Shown here: piece after piece, positions 1-9,932 of the stretch
Layout: each line of letters begins with the position of its first letter
Position numbering within the stretch: position 1 is the first letter of the stretch
NCBI GenBank assembly: GCA_051530055.1
Contig: CM121342.1
Span: 8,184,001-8,248,000 of the forward strand
DNA from: Neoechinorhynchus agilis
Taxonomy: Eukaryota; Acanthocephala
Direction of reading: 5' to 3'
DNA: 64,000 bases
Translations under genes and position numbers: made by a program
The notes under the pieces: generated by a model
Told to the model about the DNA's origin: nothing
Seen by the model: the letters and a program-made list of their open reading frames with translations, nothing else
The model's database searches: none

Positions 1-2
1 GT

Positions 3-1295
3 CGACAGCTTAGAAGTTTAAGCTGCAAAGATTCTATTGATCGTCACTCACGTCACGATGGTGGGAAACAGGATCAAGCGGAGAAACGACGGGAATCCCG
101 TAAACGAGAAGATCCGGTGAATCGAAAACGATACGAAGATCTCGATGTGGGTTCCAATGACGATGCCGGTAGATCAAAACGAAAAGATCACCGTCGAAGG
201 CACTGTGAACGCCACCGGGACTCAACGAGTGTCGAAAAGCGTAGATCGAGTGAGTGTTCGCCTCACTCGAAACGTCGGTCAGGTCGATCAAAACGGTCCC
301 GTTCAAGACAACGGCGAAGATCGTCTTCACGTGAGGAAAGAAGGGCGAGGAGATACCGACACGAATCAGCTGAACGAATACAGCAATCATCATCACCACA
401 TCAATGCCGTCATCGGTCACCTGAAGTGTCCCGCCACCGTCGTCGTCGTCGTCGGAGATCATCTACTGGTGAGTCATTATCGGCTCGCCGTGGTACTCGT
501 CGGTCAAGAAGTCTAACAGACGACCGTTCTCAATCACAGCAACAAATCCGATGTTTCATCCGTGAGCGCCGTCATTTGGAAGGACCGGTCCTACGTACGT
601 TCACGAGCACAATGCGAGCCGATGATAAAGTTTCGTTTCTTTTTAAGTTCATAGCTCAATCTCTTGATCAAGATGATTTCGACTTGTCATACAATCGAGC
701 ACCACGAAGCGACCTTGCGCCGGGTCTTCGAGGCCCATTGCCAGGCGCTCCTAGAGATGACCGCGAACCAGAGGAACAAATCGATGTCGTGTTCGCCAAA
801 ACACGAAATCAAACGATGTCACAAGCTAAATTGGTACCTAGTTCAAGCAGTTTTAAAGGATGGGCTCATTTCGATGTGGTGAGAAGAAATGTCGCCAAGG
901 CTACATCTGCTTCTCGGTTGGCTCCATCGTCTAGATCAAAAGATAAGTCTTCCAAAAGTGAAGTCTCTGATGTTGTCAAGAAACTTCAGGCTCTTTCGTC
1001 CGGTGGAACTGGCCAACAAGGAACTTCTCATAGGAAACGATCAATGAGTCCAACTCGCAAACGCAAGCAAAGGTCGCCAAGCCCACGCAGACATCGAAAG
1101 AGGCGACGGTCCACAACTTCGTCCTCGTCCACAACCTCAAATACAACGTCTTCGTCATCTGATACGTCCTCGTCTTCAAATACCGATTCAAGTGCAAGTT
1201 CAAGCAGATCTTCATCAAAGGTAACGACTTCAAGCACAGCTTCAAGTTCATCGAGCAGTCGAAAAAGAGTTCCAAGGAGAAAAAGACATCGCTGA
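3..1295 (+). CDS. Arg/Ser-rich (SR-type) nuclear protein, 5' end outside the window
   Basis: The frame is open from base 3 and runs to a TGA at 1293-1295, so the start lies left of the window; at least 430 codons are visible. The protein is dominated by RS, RR, SR and RRRR runs in its first ~150 residues, has a middle part of mixed composition (a segment reading FLFKFIAQSLDQDDF and a KGWAHFDVV stretch), and ends in long Ser/Thr tracts followed by KRVPRRKRHR. Such composition is typical of nuclear speckle or splicing-associated proteins. I see no RRM, PWI or kinase domain, so the exact family is not recognised. No intron is needed to read the visible part. A splicing-related job is inferred from composition only. 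Confidence 0.7.
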   Translation, partial: RQLRSLSCKDSIDRHSRHDGGKQDQAEKRRESRKREDPVNRKRYEDLDVGSNDDAGRSKRKDHRRRHCERHRDSTSVEKRRSSECSPHSKRRSGRSKRSRSRQRRRSSSREERRARRYRHESAERIQQSSSPHQCRHRSPEVSRHRRRRRRRSSTGESLSARRGTRRSRSLTDDRSQSQQQIRCFIRERRHLEGPVLRTFTSTMRADDKVSFLFKFIAQSLDQDDFDLSYNRAPRSDLAPGLRGPLPGAPRDDREPEEQIDVVFAKTRNQTMSQAKLVPSSSSFKGWAHFDVVRRNVAKATSASRLAPSSRSKDKSSKSEVSDVVKKLQALSSGGTGQQGTSHRKRSMSPTRKRKQRSPSPRRHRKRRRSTTSSSSTTSNTTSSSSDTSSSSNTDSSASSSRSSSKVTTSSTASSSSSSRKRVPRRKRHR

Positions 1296-1727
1296 GAATA
1301 CAATTCAAATGCGATTTAATATCCTCTCGTTGTGAGTGGCGTGTTCGGCCCTCCATAAAGCATCATTTTACTCAAAACACTTTCATGCTCATAATGGATC
1401 TCTAATTTTGTTTCACAGTTTACGTCACTTTTGAGAAGTTTGCGAATAAGAAGGAAAGTAACATTATAAAAAATGATTCGCTCCAGACGAATTGTGTTTG
1501 TTATTCCTTGTCCATCTTTTTATTGATATTATCTTGGGGTTAATGCATACACAAAAGCCATTTTCATTTTCACAAATTATAAAAAGCAAACCTATGTTTA
1601 TTCTCATATTAGAATACATTCACAGCACAACGCCATTTCTTTAATTTTCAAGTGCTGTAAATGATTTCTAATATGAGAATAAACTTAATTTCAAGAAAAA
1701 GTAATTTAATTTGAAATGAGAACAGTT
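1296..1727. other. AT-rich 3' flank of the SR-rich gene
   Basis: No credible reading frame. The stretch holds a small foldback (listed separately) and otherwise only AT-rich sequence between the SR-rich gene and retroelement debris. Confidence 0.6.
1596..1684. repeat. 89 bp foldback (inverted repeat)
   Basis: The outer arms, 1596-1614 and 1666-1684, are a perfect 19 bp inverted repeat beginning GTTTATTCTCATATT. An inner pair, CACAGCAC at 1621-1628 and GTGCTGT at 1652-1658, extends the fold. It sits ~300 bp downstream of the SR-rich gene. It could be a small MITE-like foldback or a structured RNA 3' element; the sequence does not decide. Confidence 0.7.
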
Positions 1728-2745
1728 TATAAACATCCACGCCACCGATCTGGATCATTCAGCTGCCGTCCTTGTTTAATGGTCAAACGTACGGATTCAA
1801 AAGTTCCTTAGTTGCACAGTCAGGCTGATGTTTTGCTAAAGGAATTCTCCTGCTCTCGGATCGTCAGTACGACATCCTGCGCCGCGGTAAAAAAAGTTCC
1901 GATTGCTTAATAATTTCGACTCATGTCCATGTATTTGTTCTTTTCGCGATCCTCAGTGGTGGTTTTTTCTCCCCCTCCGGTTTAACAGCGGCGAATTTTA
2001 TGTTGCTGGCTGCTAACATGGCGTCCCCGAGAAGGCATTTTCCTCCCCTGGCCACGGGAATACTGCGACACCGCCCGGTCAATGGTCATCAAGTCGACAA
2101 AGACTGCTCGGCCCTAGGATGTTGGGCGCATTCACAGTATTCAGGACAAGGCTAAGTGAATTGCGTTCACTTCGGAATGTTTTACTTTCCGAATGAGTTT
2201 CGACAGGCGGAACCAATGCGTTCCAATGGCTCCACGCAACGGCAGTGATTCGATATGAACATCGGTACCTCAAGTCTCAGGGACACTGCGATCCTTACGG
2301 TCTCGTCGGGGCGAAGAGCGTTAAGCCAAGCACCCGATTCTCTAGTCGAGACGTCCGCCAATCGAGTTCGGTTCACCAGGTCACGAGAATCTGAAATTAA
2401 AGAGTTATGAATTCTAGCTTGCAGGGATGGGTCCCAAATTGATTGTTTGCAATCATTGACGGGTACCTACTCGCTGCCTGAATTTCCACAACAAAGATTA
2501 AGAGCCGTCACTGAATCTTCATCCAAAGTGTAGTTCTCGTCAAGAAAGGATTGAACTATTTTACGGTTTGCTTCATACGATCCCAAATAAGCTGACAGAG
2601 AAATATCGGCTGCTTTTCGGATACCCCAACCGCCGGACGACACGAGCAAGAACGCTTGACGCCGGGCCTCGTCCGACAGCTGAGTATTTAAAATTTTTCT
2701 CGAGAGAGGCTTTCACCATCTCGTCTAATTTTGCCAGCTTATAAT
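1728..2745 (-). mobile_element. R2-like LINE, 3' fragment
   Basis: Read on the minus strand this is the 3' part of the same LINE family that is fuller at 31-34 kb. Recognisable pieces in order are SSGGWGIRKAADISLSAYLG (after the reverse transcriptase), VSTRESGAWLNAL, a CxC...H..C remnant near SNHCRC, LCRLDD and a GKCLL-D-A remnant of the endonuclease segment, then DPRAGEFL and QNISLTVQ near the C-terminus. Several frame changes and stops are present, so it is dead. The 3' terminus is at about 1728, where the same end motif (ATAAACATCCACG on this strand) is seen as in the oppositely oriented fragment at 3062-3244. Confidence 0.75.
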
Positions 2746-3061
2746 TATGCCTAAAAAGGGTGTTTCTTTTTGACTGGGTGTTCCCAGCGGGTGAAGACTT
2801 CTAAACAATAATCCTAATCATATACCCCAGTACCTCCTCACAAATCGACATGGGAATTCTTTTTATAAACTATCAATAGTTCTTTTATTTTTAATTATTG
2901 GGTTCTAATTCTAAATAGGAATATTTACATGTTAAACGATTTCATAAAATTTCAACAGTATCGCTTTCTTTGACATAATTTTTACTTAAAATTTTAAATG
3001 CTCCTCGAATATTTTTATCACAATTTTATATTTATGTGCTTATTTTGTGAATTTATGATCG

Positions 3062-3244
3062 GCGCAGGATCTCGAAAAACAATTGTCCAAAAGACTAAGA
3101 CGAATCACTGACGATCCGAGAGCAGAATTCCTATAGCAAAACATCAGCCTAGCTGCGCAACTGGTGAACTTTGGAATCCGTGCTTTTGACCATTACACCG
3201 ATGCGACAGTAGAGTGATCCAGAGCGGTGACGTGGATGTTTATA
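3062..3244 (+). mobile_element. R2-like LINE, 3'-terminal 180 bp
   Basis: The plus strand reads RLRRITDDPRAEFL, then QNISLAAQLVNFGIRAFDH, matching the C-terminal end of the R2-like protein, and ends CGTGGATGTTTATA. It is an inverted relative (about 80 percent by eye) of the 3' end at 1728-1885, so the two fragments face outward and mimic terminal inverted repeats. Confidence 0.7.
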
Positions 3245-3819
3245 TTCTTTTCGTTAAAGAAAAAACATTATGTAACAGAAAACTGTTTTCTTAATTTACG
3301 AAATAATTTTTTCCGTCTAGTCGTCCTATTTTTTCAGTGTAAATCTTTTAACTTCTATTTTTATGTGAGATGCTAAATCGTCTCTGGAATTTTCTACTGA
3401 AATTCTGGTACCTGTGTTTTAAAATGTTTGCATCGCAAATTCGTATTTTTTCTTTATTGACGGTATTTGTCTATTTGTCTTATTGCTTTCAGTAAAAACT
3501 TTCTAGACTTTATTTTTTTGTATTGATTTATTTCGTTTGTGATTTCTATAATAAAAATATAATCAGTTAAAGTAAAACGTTTATCCTTTATTGTATATTT
3601 TTGTATTGGGGTGAAAATTCGTGGGTAGCATTTCGAATTTTGTCTAAGCCCTTTGAGGAGATTTTCGCCTTTAGTTGAATTATTTAAATTTTAAGTCCCT
3701 TTAAATACGAAACTCGATTTAATTCGAACAAATAAATCCAGGTCAGTAAAGTGTTCATAAGACAAACGAGCATTATAAAAATTTGGATTGAACTTCACCA
3801 TTCTTGTTTCGCTTGAGAC
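3245..3819. other. AT-rich intergenic stretch
   Basis: No coding signal seen. It lies downstream of the U1-C gene (minus strand) and probably includes that gene's 3' untranslated region. Confidence 0.5.
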
Positions 3820-4437
3820 TCATTGACTAGAGTTTGGTGGTTGTTGCGACGGTGGCATTACCGGCATCGGAGGCATCATTCCTGGTGGTGGTGGCGGCGG
3901 CATTTGAATTCCCAGTGGCGGTGGAGGGAAATTTGCGAACATTGGCATATGCGCGGAGGCTGTATGAATGGGATCACCAGGAATTGAAGAATTGGTTTGT
4001 AGAAACGGTGGTGGTGGTGGGAATCCGGGTGGTGGGATCATAAAGTGGGGCGGTGGTGGCGGAACTCCCGGTGGGAAAAATCCGGATTGTGGTAGTTGCG
4101 TTGCATGTGTAGTTGCGAAGAACGGGTTTGGACCGGGCAGAATCTGATTGGCTGGTGCTTGTGGTGCCGGAGGCATGAAGAACGGTGACGTAAGTGGAAG
4201 AGCCGGACGAATGATGGAGTTGGCAAGAGCTGCACGAGCAGCACCAAGTGGAAGCTTGCCCGCTTTGAACGCAGCCGTGGTTGATTCGAGCAACTTATGA
4301 GCTTGTTCCTCCAGCCAATCTTGATAATACTTTCTAACGTTCTCTTTATGGTTACGACCTTGATTGTGCGTTCGTCGAACCGATGGACTGTCGTGAGTTA
4401 GATACGTATCACAGTAGTCGCAATAGTACTTTGGCAT
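3820..4437 (-). CDS. SNRPC: U1 small nuclear ribonucleoprotein C
   Basis: Component of the U1 snRNP, which recognises 5' splice sites in the nucleus. The protein (205 aa) starts [20 protein letters not shown], the diagnostic U1-type zinc finger: C6, C9, H24 and H30 are all present, followed by the conserved YYQDWLEEQ helix. The rest is a proline-rich tail ([24 protein letters not shown]), as usual for the family; the vertebrate protein is about 159 aa, so this tail is longer. The frame stays open 65 codons upstream, but the start at 4437 is chosen because the family begins exactly MPK-YYCDYC. Intronless. It is divergent from the AP-1 mu gene with ~1 kb between starts. Confidence 0.95.
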   Translation of the reverse strand: MPKYYCDYCDTYLTHDSPSVRRTHNQGRNHKENVRKYYQDWLEEQAHKLLESTTAAFKAGKLPLGAARAALANSIIRPALPLTSPFFMPPAPQAPANQILPGPNPFFATTHATQLPQSGFFPPGVPPPPPHFMIPPPGFPPPPPFLQTNSSIPGDPIHTASAHMPMFANFPPPPLGIQMPPPPPPGMMPPMPVMPPSQQPPNSSQ

Positions 4438-5462
4438 CTTAATTCGTCTTTTATCGCCACTCCTTCTCCTCCACAGAACAATGTTCTTCCGTAGCACGGA
4501 TTTCGTCCATCGCCTGACGTAAAACACCTCTCTCGCTTTTTCAAACGTCATACAACCTGGCGAATCCGTTGATTTCATTGTTTGTGGACTCGCTGAAACC
4601 GTCCATTTATTGCCAAATGATCGAGAAACCAAAATCGCTTTTTTCTAAAATTCCAAACCGATATATCAAGAATTTTACAGGTCTTTAATGTCCTCACCAA
4701 AGGCGAAAATTTCTTTTACTCGTGAGAAGTAATCATACACGTAGCCAACGGCATCACATTGGATTTTCCTTGTGTATTTAACAATTCCTTGAATTTTTTG
4801 CGAATTTCGAAGTCATCGACGGTGAAAGGTCTTTAATACCTCGAATTGGATAAATTATTAATGGCCTCGTAAATTAAAAATAAGAGAATTTGGATTTAAA
4901 ACTATTTTCGTTCATTGGGGTTCTCGATGGTTGTTCATAAATAAAAATATAATCGAATTCACATGTTTTGCCTAAACTTGTTATCGGATAATTCGCAGTA
5001 TTTTTACAATATGAATTCTCGTGAATAATTACCGTTATCTAATTTACTCTAATTGTTAATTCATGGTTTGCTAGTGTTTATAAAATAAATGACGTTGGAG
5101 TCAGGACACTACTTTTCCCTTCAGAGAGAAATTCCAACTTTTTTCGGTGCTCAATCAAATTGCAGTATTCTCTTTACCAATGCTAAAAGCGTATTTTCGA
5201 AAATTGTTTACATTGATTTTCTATAAAAATTGTTAGAAAGCGGATGAGTCTTAAGTTTAGAATTCAACCATTTAAAGCATGTTTCCCCTCTTTCGTTTTA
5301 TAATGTCTCTTGCTACGCACCTGTCACACGAGAAGTCTTTTCATCGACCTACGCAATGAAAAGACTCAAACTTTTCGTTCCTGAGAGTTGCAAAGAAATA
5401 GATGCTGGTTCTGTGGAATAGTAAATGGAATGAAGCTTTTCGTTTTACTTTTAAATATTTAG
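4438..5462. other. Divergent intergenic region between U1-C and AP-1 mu
   Basis: About 1.0 kb separates two start codons pointing away from each other, so it should hold both promoters and 5' UTRs. It is AT-rich; I could not assign specific promoter elements. Confidence 0.5.
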
Positions 5463-7826
5463 ATGCCACCATCATCCGTTTACATCCTCGATCTTAAGGG
5501 AAAGGTTTGTATTTTCTATTAATCTTAGTATCTACTGAGGAGCATTTCATGATAAATTTTATAACGTCGATCTTCCAAATATGAACTTATTTGGAAATTA
5601 TAATTTTCGCACTGTTTATTTTTATTGGCCAATCTGTATGCAAGAAAAGGTTTTTAGACGCGGTTTGTTAGCACTTTTTCCTGTGAGAGAAATATGTCGA
5701 AATCGAACATTTCCACTGTTTATAAGTTTCAGTTGTTGATCTTAAGAAGCTAAAACCTATATTGAATCCGCGTAGTTAAATTATACGTTCTATTTGCTAA
5801 TATTTTGGTTACTTTACCAAACAGGTTCTAATATCCCGCGATTTCCGTGGTGATATCGATCTTAATGCCATTGACGAATTCCTGGAACTCTTATTGGAAA
5901 ATGAAGACACTGCGCAGCAAACATCTCCCATGTTTCAAAAGGACAACATCGCTTATGTCTATATAAGACAATCGAATGTTTATTGTAAGTAAGAACCTTA
6001 AGTTTCTATAAAAAACGAAATGAATGTTAACGTAAAATGTGAATTTAATTTTAGGCTTGTTGCTTTAGAGAACCAAAGATCATTTGCGTATAACCCAAGT
6101 GATGAAGGTTTTAAAATGTTTTTCAAAAACCCGTCGTCTATGAGAACTTTTTTGAAACTATATTTCTAAGTCGATAATCTCGACTGTTGCAGACTCTTAG
6201 TTTTACACCCTGCCCTCTGAATTTTAGCCCGTTTCAAACAATGAAATTCGTGAGAGGCGTTTTTAGGCGTGTTTTTACGACCTCCTTTTTTAGTCGTCGC
6301 TGCATCTCGATCAAACACGAACATATCTCTGGTATTTGCATTTCTATATCGACTAATCGAGGTATTTATTATTTCACAAACATAAACCTAATTCCTCTTA
6401 ATCAACATTAAAAGGTTCTAACCGAGTACTTTAAAGAAGTTCAAGAGGAGTCGATCCGTGATAACTTTGTTTTGGTTTATGAGCTACTGGACGAGATGAT
6501 GGATTTCGGTTATCCTCAAATAACTGAAAGTAAGATTCTGCAGGAGTACATAACTCAACGAGGGAATGAACTCGCAAGAGACGTAGCAACCACGAGGCCT
6601 CCACCAACTGTGACAAATGCCGTTTCGTGGAGAAGTGAAGGAATTCGATATAGAAAGAACGAAGTGTTTTTGGATGTAATCGAGTCGCTGAACTTACTTG
6701 TCAGTTCGTCCGGAGCGGTGCTTAGAAGTGAAATTGACGGATCTATTCGAGTGCGAACATATTTAAGTGGAATGCCCGAATTGAAATTGGGACTTAACGA
6801 TAAAATATTATTTGAGAATATCGGACGAAGTAACTTGAAGTCCGTACTCAACTTGTTCTCCATACGTGGGATCTAATATGAGAACCAAAGTTTGAATAGA
6901 ACTTGAAGATGTCAAGTTTCATCAGTGCGTTCGACTTTCGCGATTTGAGAACGATAGAACTATCTCATTCATCCCACCGGATGGAGAATTCGAACTCATG
7001 TACTACCGACTTAATACTAACGTAAGTGCTTTTTCGTATCTTAAGCGCATCAAAACTGTAGAAATAGTTAGAAAAACTTGATGAAAAATCGCCAATATCG
7101 TCTTTCCGAATTTTTTATGACACCAATAAATAACCATTTTATGATAAATATTTATACCTTACGAGCCTTCTTTAAATGAATGTTATGAGTGCATTTTGAA
7201 GGGTGGGTTTTGGCTAAATTCGTACAAATCTTTCTTCGTCTTGTCAACGTGATGAATTTTAAAATTTAGGTGAAGCCTCTAATTTGGATCGAGTGTCATA
7301 CTGAGATGCACGCGAGAAGTCGAGTCGAATTCATGGTCAAAGCAAAAGCTCAATTCAAGCGACGATCGAACGCTAACAGCGTTCAGATCGTGATTCCCGT
7401 GCCTGCGGATGTTGACTCTGGTCGATTTAAGTCAACTTCGGGATCTGTTAGATATTTACCGGAGAAATCGGTGATCGTGTGGTCGATAAAGTCTTTACCG
7501 GTAGGTCTCTCACCGCCATTATGGTCCTTTAAAGCGTTTTTTAGGGCGAAAAGGAATGTTTAATGCGAGCCAACTTCCGCTTGCCGAGTATGGAAGCGTC
7601 GGAGGATGACATTGCAAAACAAGGGAGTCCACCTATACGAGTACGATTCGAGATTCCGTATTTTACGGTATCTGGTATTCAGGTTAGACATTGCATTTGA
7701 ATCAATAACGCTAAATCGAAACAGGTTCGGTATTTGAAAATCATTGAGAAAAGTGGGTATCAAGCTTTGCCTTGGGTGAGATATATCACTCAAAATGGCG
7801 AATATCAAATTAGGACACAGCATTGA
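5463..7826 (+). CDS. AP1M1: AP-1 complex subunit mu (clathrin adaptor medium chain), possibly defective
   Basis: Medium chain of the AP-1 adaptor that binds tyrosine-based sorting signals at the trans-Golgi and endosomes. Exons readable: 5463-5504 ([14 protein letters not shown]), 5825-5984, 6415-6843 ([20 protein letters not shown] onward), 6900-7021 ([20 protein letters not shown]), 7270-7500 (VKPLIWIE), 7545-7682 and 7725-7826 ending GEYQIRTQH. Identity to animal AP-1 mu is high throughout. Introns at 7501-7544 and 7683-7724 are only 44 and 42 nt. Two oddities: the segment equivalent to about residues 70-93 of the mammalian protein (LVATSKKNACVSLVF-like) is not found between 5984 and 6415 apart from an LVA remnant near 6056, and joining 6843 to 6900 needs either a 34 nt intron (6866-6899) plus about six extra residues or a lost base. 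Gene, pseudogene or assembly error cannot be told apart here. Confidence 0.85.
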
Positions 7827-8639
7827 AAATGTGCTTGTGCGTGATTTTATGGAAATATTATTTCAATTGCGATTCCAAAAAGAATGTCTACCTGTTTCGA
7901 TTCCATTACAGAACTTCTCTGCTAAATCTTTCCTTAAATGTTCAAAGATAAATTACAGCCTTCATTCGTCATTAGAGAGACCTTTTTTGATCGCTTATCA
8001 TAATCTTCCATCGGGATTATTGAAAATTTATTCCAGTTCATTGAGGCGTTATGTATGAACGCCTCAACGAACCAGAAAACATTCAGCCGAGTTAATTGAA
8101 ACTTAAAAGGTGAACTGTCAAAAGCAACGAATTTAATCGGCTGTGGATTTTCATTATTTTAAAAATTAAAAATAGATTTCAACAATCAACGCTGATTCAC
8201 GAGGTTAAAAAGAACCTAAAAACATGAACTATCTGGATTGTTAAATTAATTCTTTTCTGCCCTAAGAGATGTATGGAAAGCACTAATCGGATAATCATTA
8301 TTAAAAAGACAAATGCAAAAAAACATTCTACGAGGCAAAAGTTTACATTTGCAATTAAAGGAATGCTCTTTGAAACAAAACGCGACGCGCAGTTTCGTTA
8401 ATATTGTCTTATTTTAAACTGCAAAAAAGATTACCAGGATTTGCGCCAAAAGGTTCCATATTTCTTTATTATTGTGCATTTGCAAATGAAAATCAATAGA
8501 CTTCTTCCATTCACGTATTTCCTAATACCAAATCAGTGTTTAATTAATTGTAAAGCTCTGGATTGTGCATCAAGCATCCCCCTTTTCCCATAAAAACACC
8601 GTTTTAGGATTATGAATCAGTCAATTCGAACTTTTCAGG
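7827..8639. other. AT-rich intergenic stretch
   Basis: 3' flank of AP-1 mu; no gene or repeat recognised. Confidence 0.5.
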
Positions 8640-8960
8640 CGCTAATCATGTTCCCGTGAATGGCCTCAGACAGTCCATCTGGGAAAGACCTCTTGTCGCG
8701 AGAGCTCACAGCTCTCTACTTTTAGCTTCCAGCGATGAGGCCGTCCGAGCTAGATTGTTAGCAGTTTCGACACGAGAATCGGGGGCGTGGTTGGCCGGCG
8801 ACGCACTAGCGGGTGTATTCCTGCGACAAAATATCTCCCTCGCAGTACAACGAGGCAATGCTGCAAGCGTGATAGCGACAGCCGAGGAAGGAGAGAAGCT
8901 AAGATTTTGCAGACGGTGGTGATTGTATAGTTAATATTGGAATGTGTAATAAAACTTATG
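8640..8960 (+). mobile_element. R2-like LINE, internally deleted 3' fragment
   Basis: One open frame reads ANHVPVNGLRQSIWERPLVA, then RLLAVSTRESGAWL, then directly AGVFLRQNISLAVQRGNAAS. In the fuller copies these two parts are separated by the zinc-binding and endonuclease segment of roughly 200 residues, so this copy has a clean internal deletion that kept the frame. It ends near AATAAAA at about 8950. Confidence 0.75.
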
Positions 8961-9932
8961 ACTCGAAAAAATTAAAAATGCCAATACTCAATTATTGGTA
9001 GAGCGTCTTTGTCCCTTCTAAAAACATCGAAGATGAGAAAACTTGAGAACACTGCAGATCATTCAAATCTTTTTGCGTTCTTCTGATCTCTTATTAGATT
9101 TACACGATTGAGAAATCTTAAACTCGACAGAATATAAATTCTTAGTTTTCAATAAAACTAAACATTTTGATTACTCTATAAAACAAAATCAATTGCAATT
9201 CTTGATAAAGAAATTGTCAGCGATTGATTTTAACAAATTTCAGGTTTGATTCGCCTTTTTTTATGACTTTACCGCGGACATTCGAAAGATAATAAATTCG
9301 GAACAATATTAAAAAGTCATTGTTTTCCTATTAAAAAGCGAAACCGAGCTCCTTAATTCGTCGACTTTTAAGTTAAACGCCATTTTAATACTATAAATCT
9401 TTAATTCTTATTGATTTAAAGCTGATTATTTTATTCCTTAACTTCGTAATTAGCGCGTCCTTATTAATTTGGCGCTCTTAATCGACGCAAGGGACAATCC
9501 TTCGTTTAGACTTTGAATTCCGGATTTGTCGTTTTTGGATCTTTTTTGCTGACTTTTTATAATTAAGATTTGATGATTCTTGTGAAATTCGTTCCTCGAA
9601 TCTAAAAAGTTTGATTCTATCCAATTGTTCCTTCGAATGGATGTGTATTCTCTATGGCGAATTGTAACACATTCGAGTTTTATTGAACTCTTCATTGGGA
9701 GTTTTCAAGGCCTCAGCCTCCTTCTCAATCATTGTTTGCAAGTTTTTTCAGTTTGATTTTTGAAAATAGCTAAACTCCTCCGTACGTAAAATTCAATTCT
9801 TGTACGAAAATTAAATCTCTGCTCAAAACAACCATTGAACATTTCAGAATCGCACTAAAAAAATTCGAACTGCGATTACGACTCTCGTGACCACAAAAAA
9901 GCATTTCCGATCTTTTCGTCTTTAATTTCAAG
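8961..9932. other. AT-rich intergenic stretch
   Basis: No coding signal; upstream flank of the coiled-coil gene. Confidence 0.45.

Noticed and set aside
34-462. Long antisense frame opposite the SR-rich gene
   Set aside because: SR codons (CGN, TCN) seldom give stops on the other strand; the sense frame has the coherent composition.
1728-3244. A 1.5 kb DNA transposon with terminal inverted repeats
   Set aside because: The inverted ends translate as the C-terminal end of the R2-like LINE protein, and the interior is LINE sequence; no transposase is seen.
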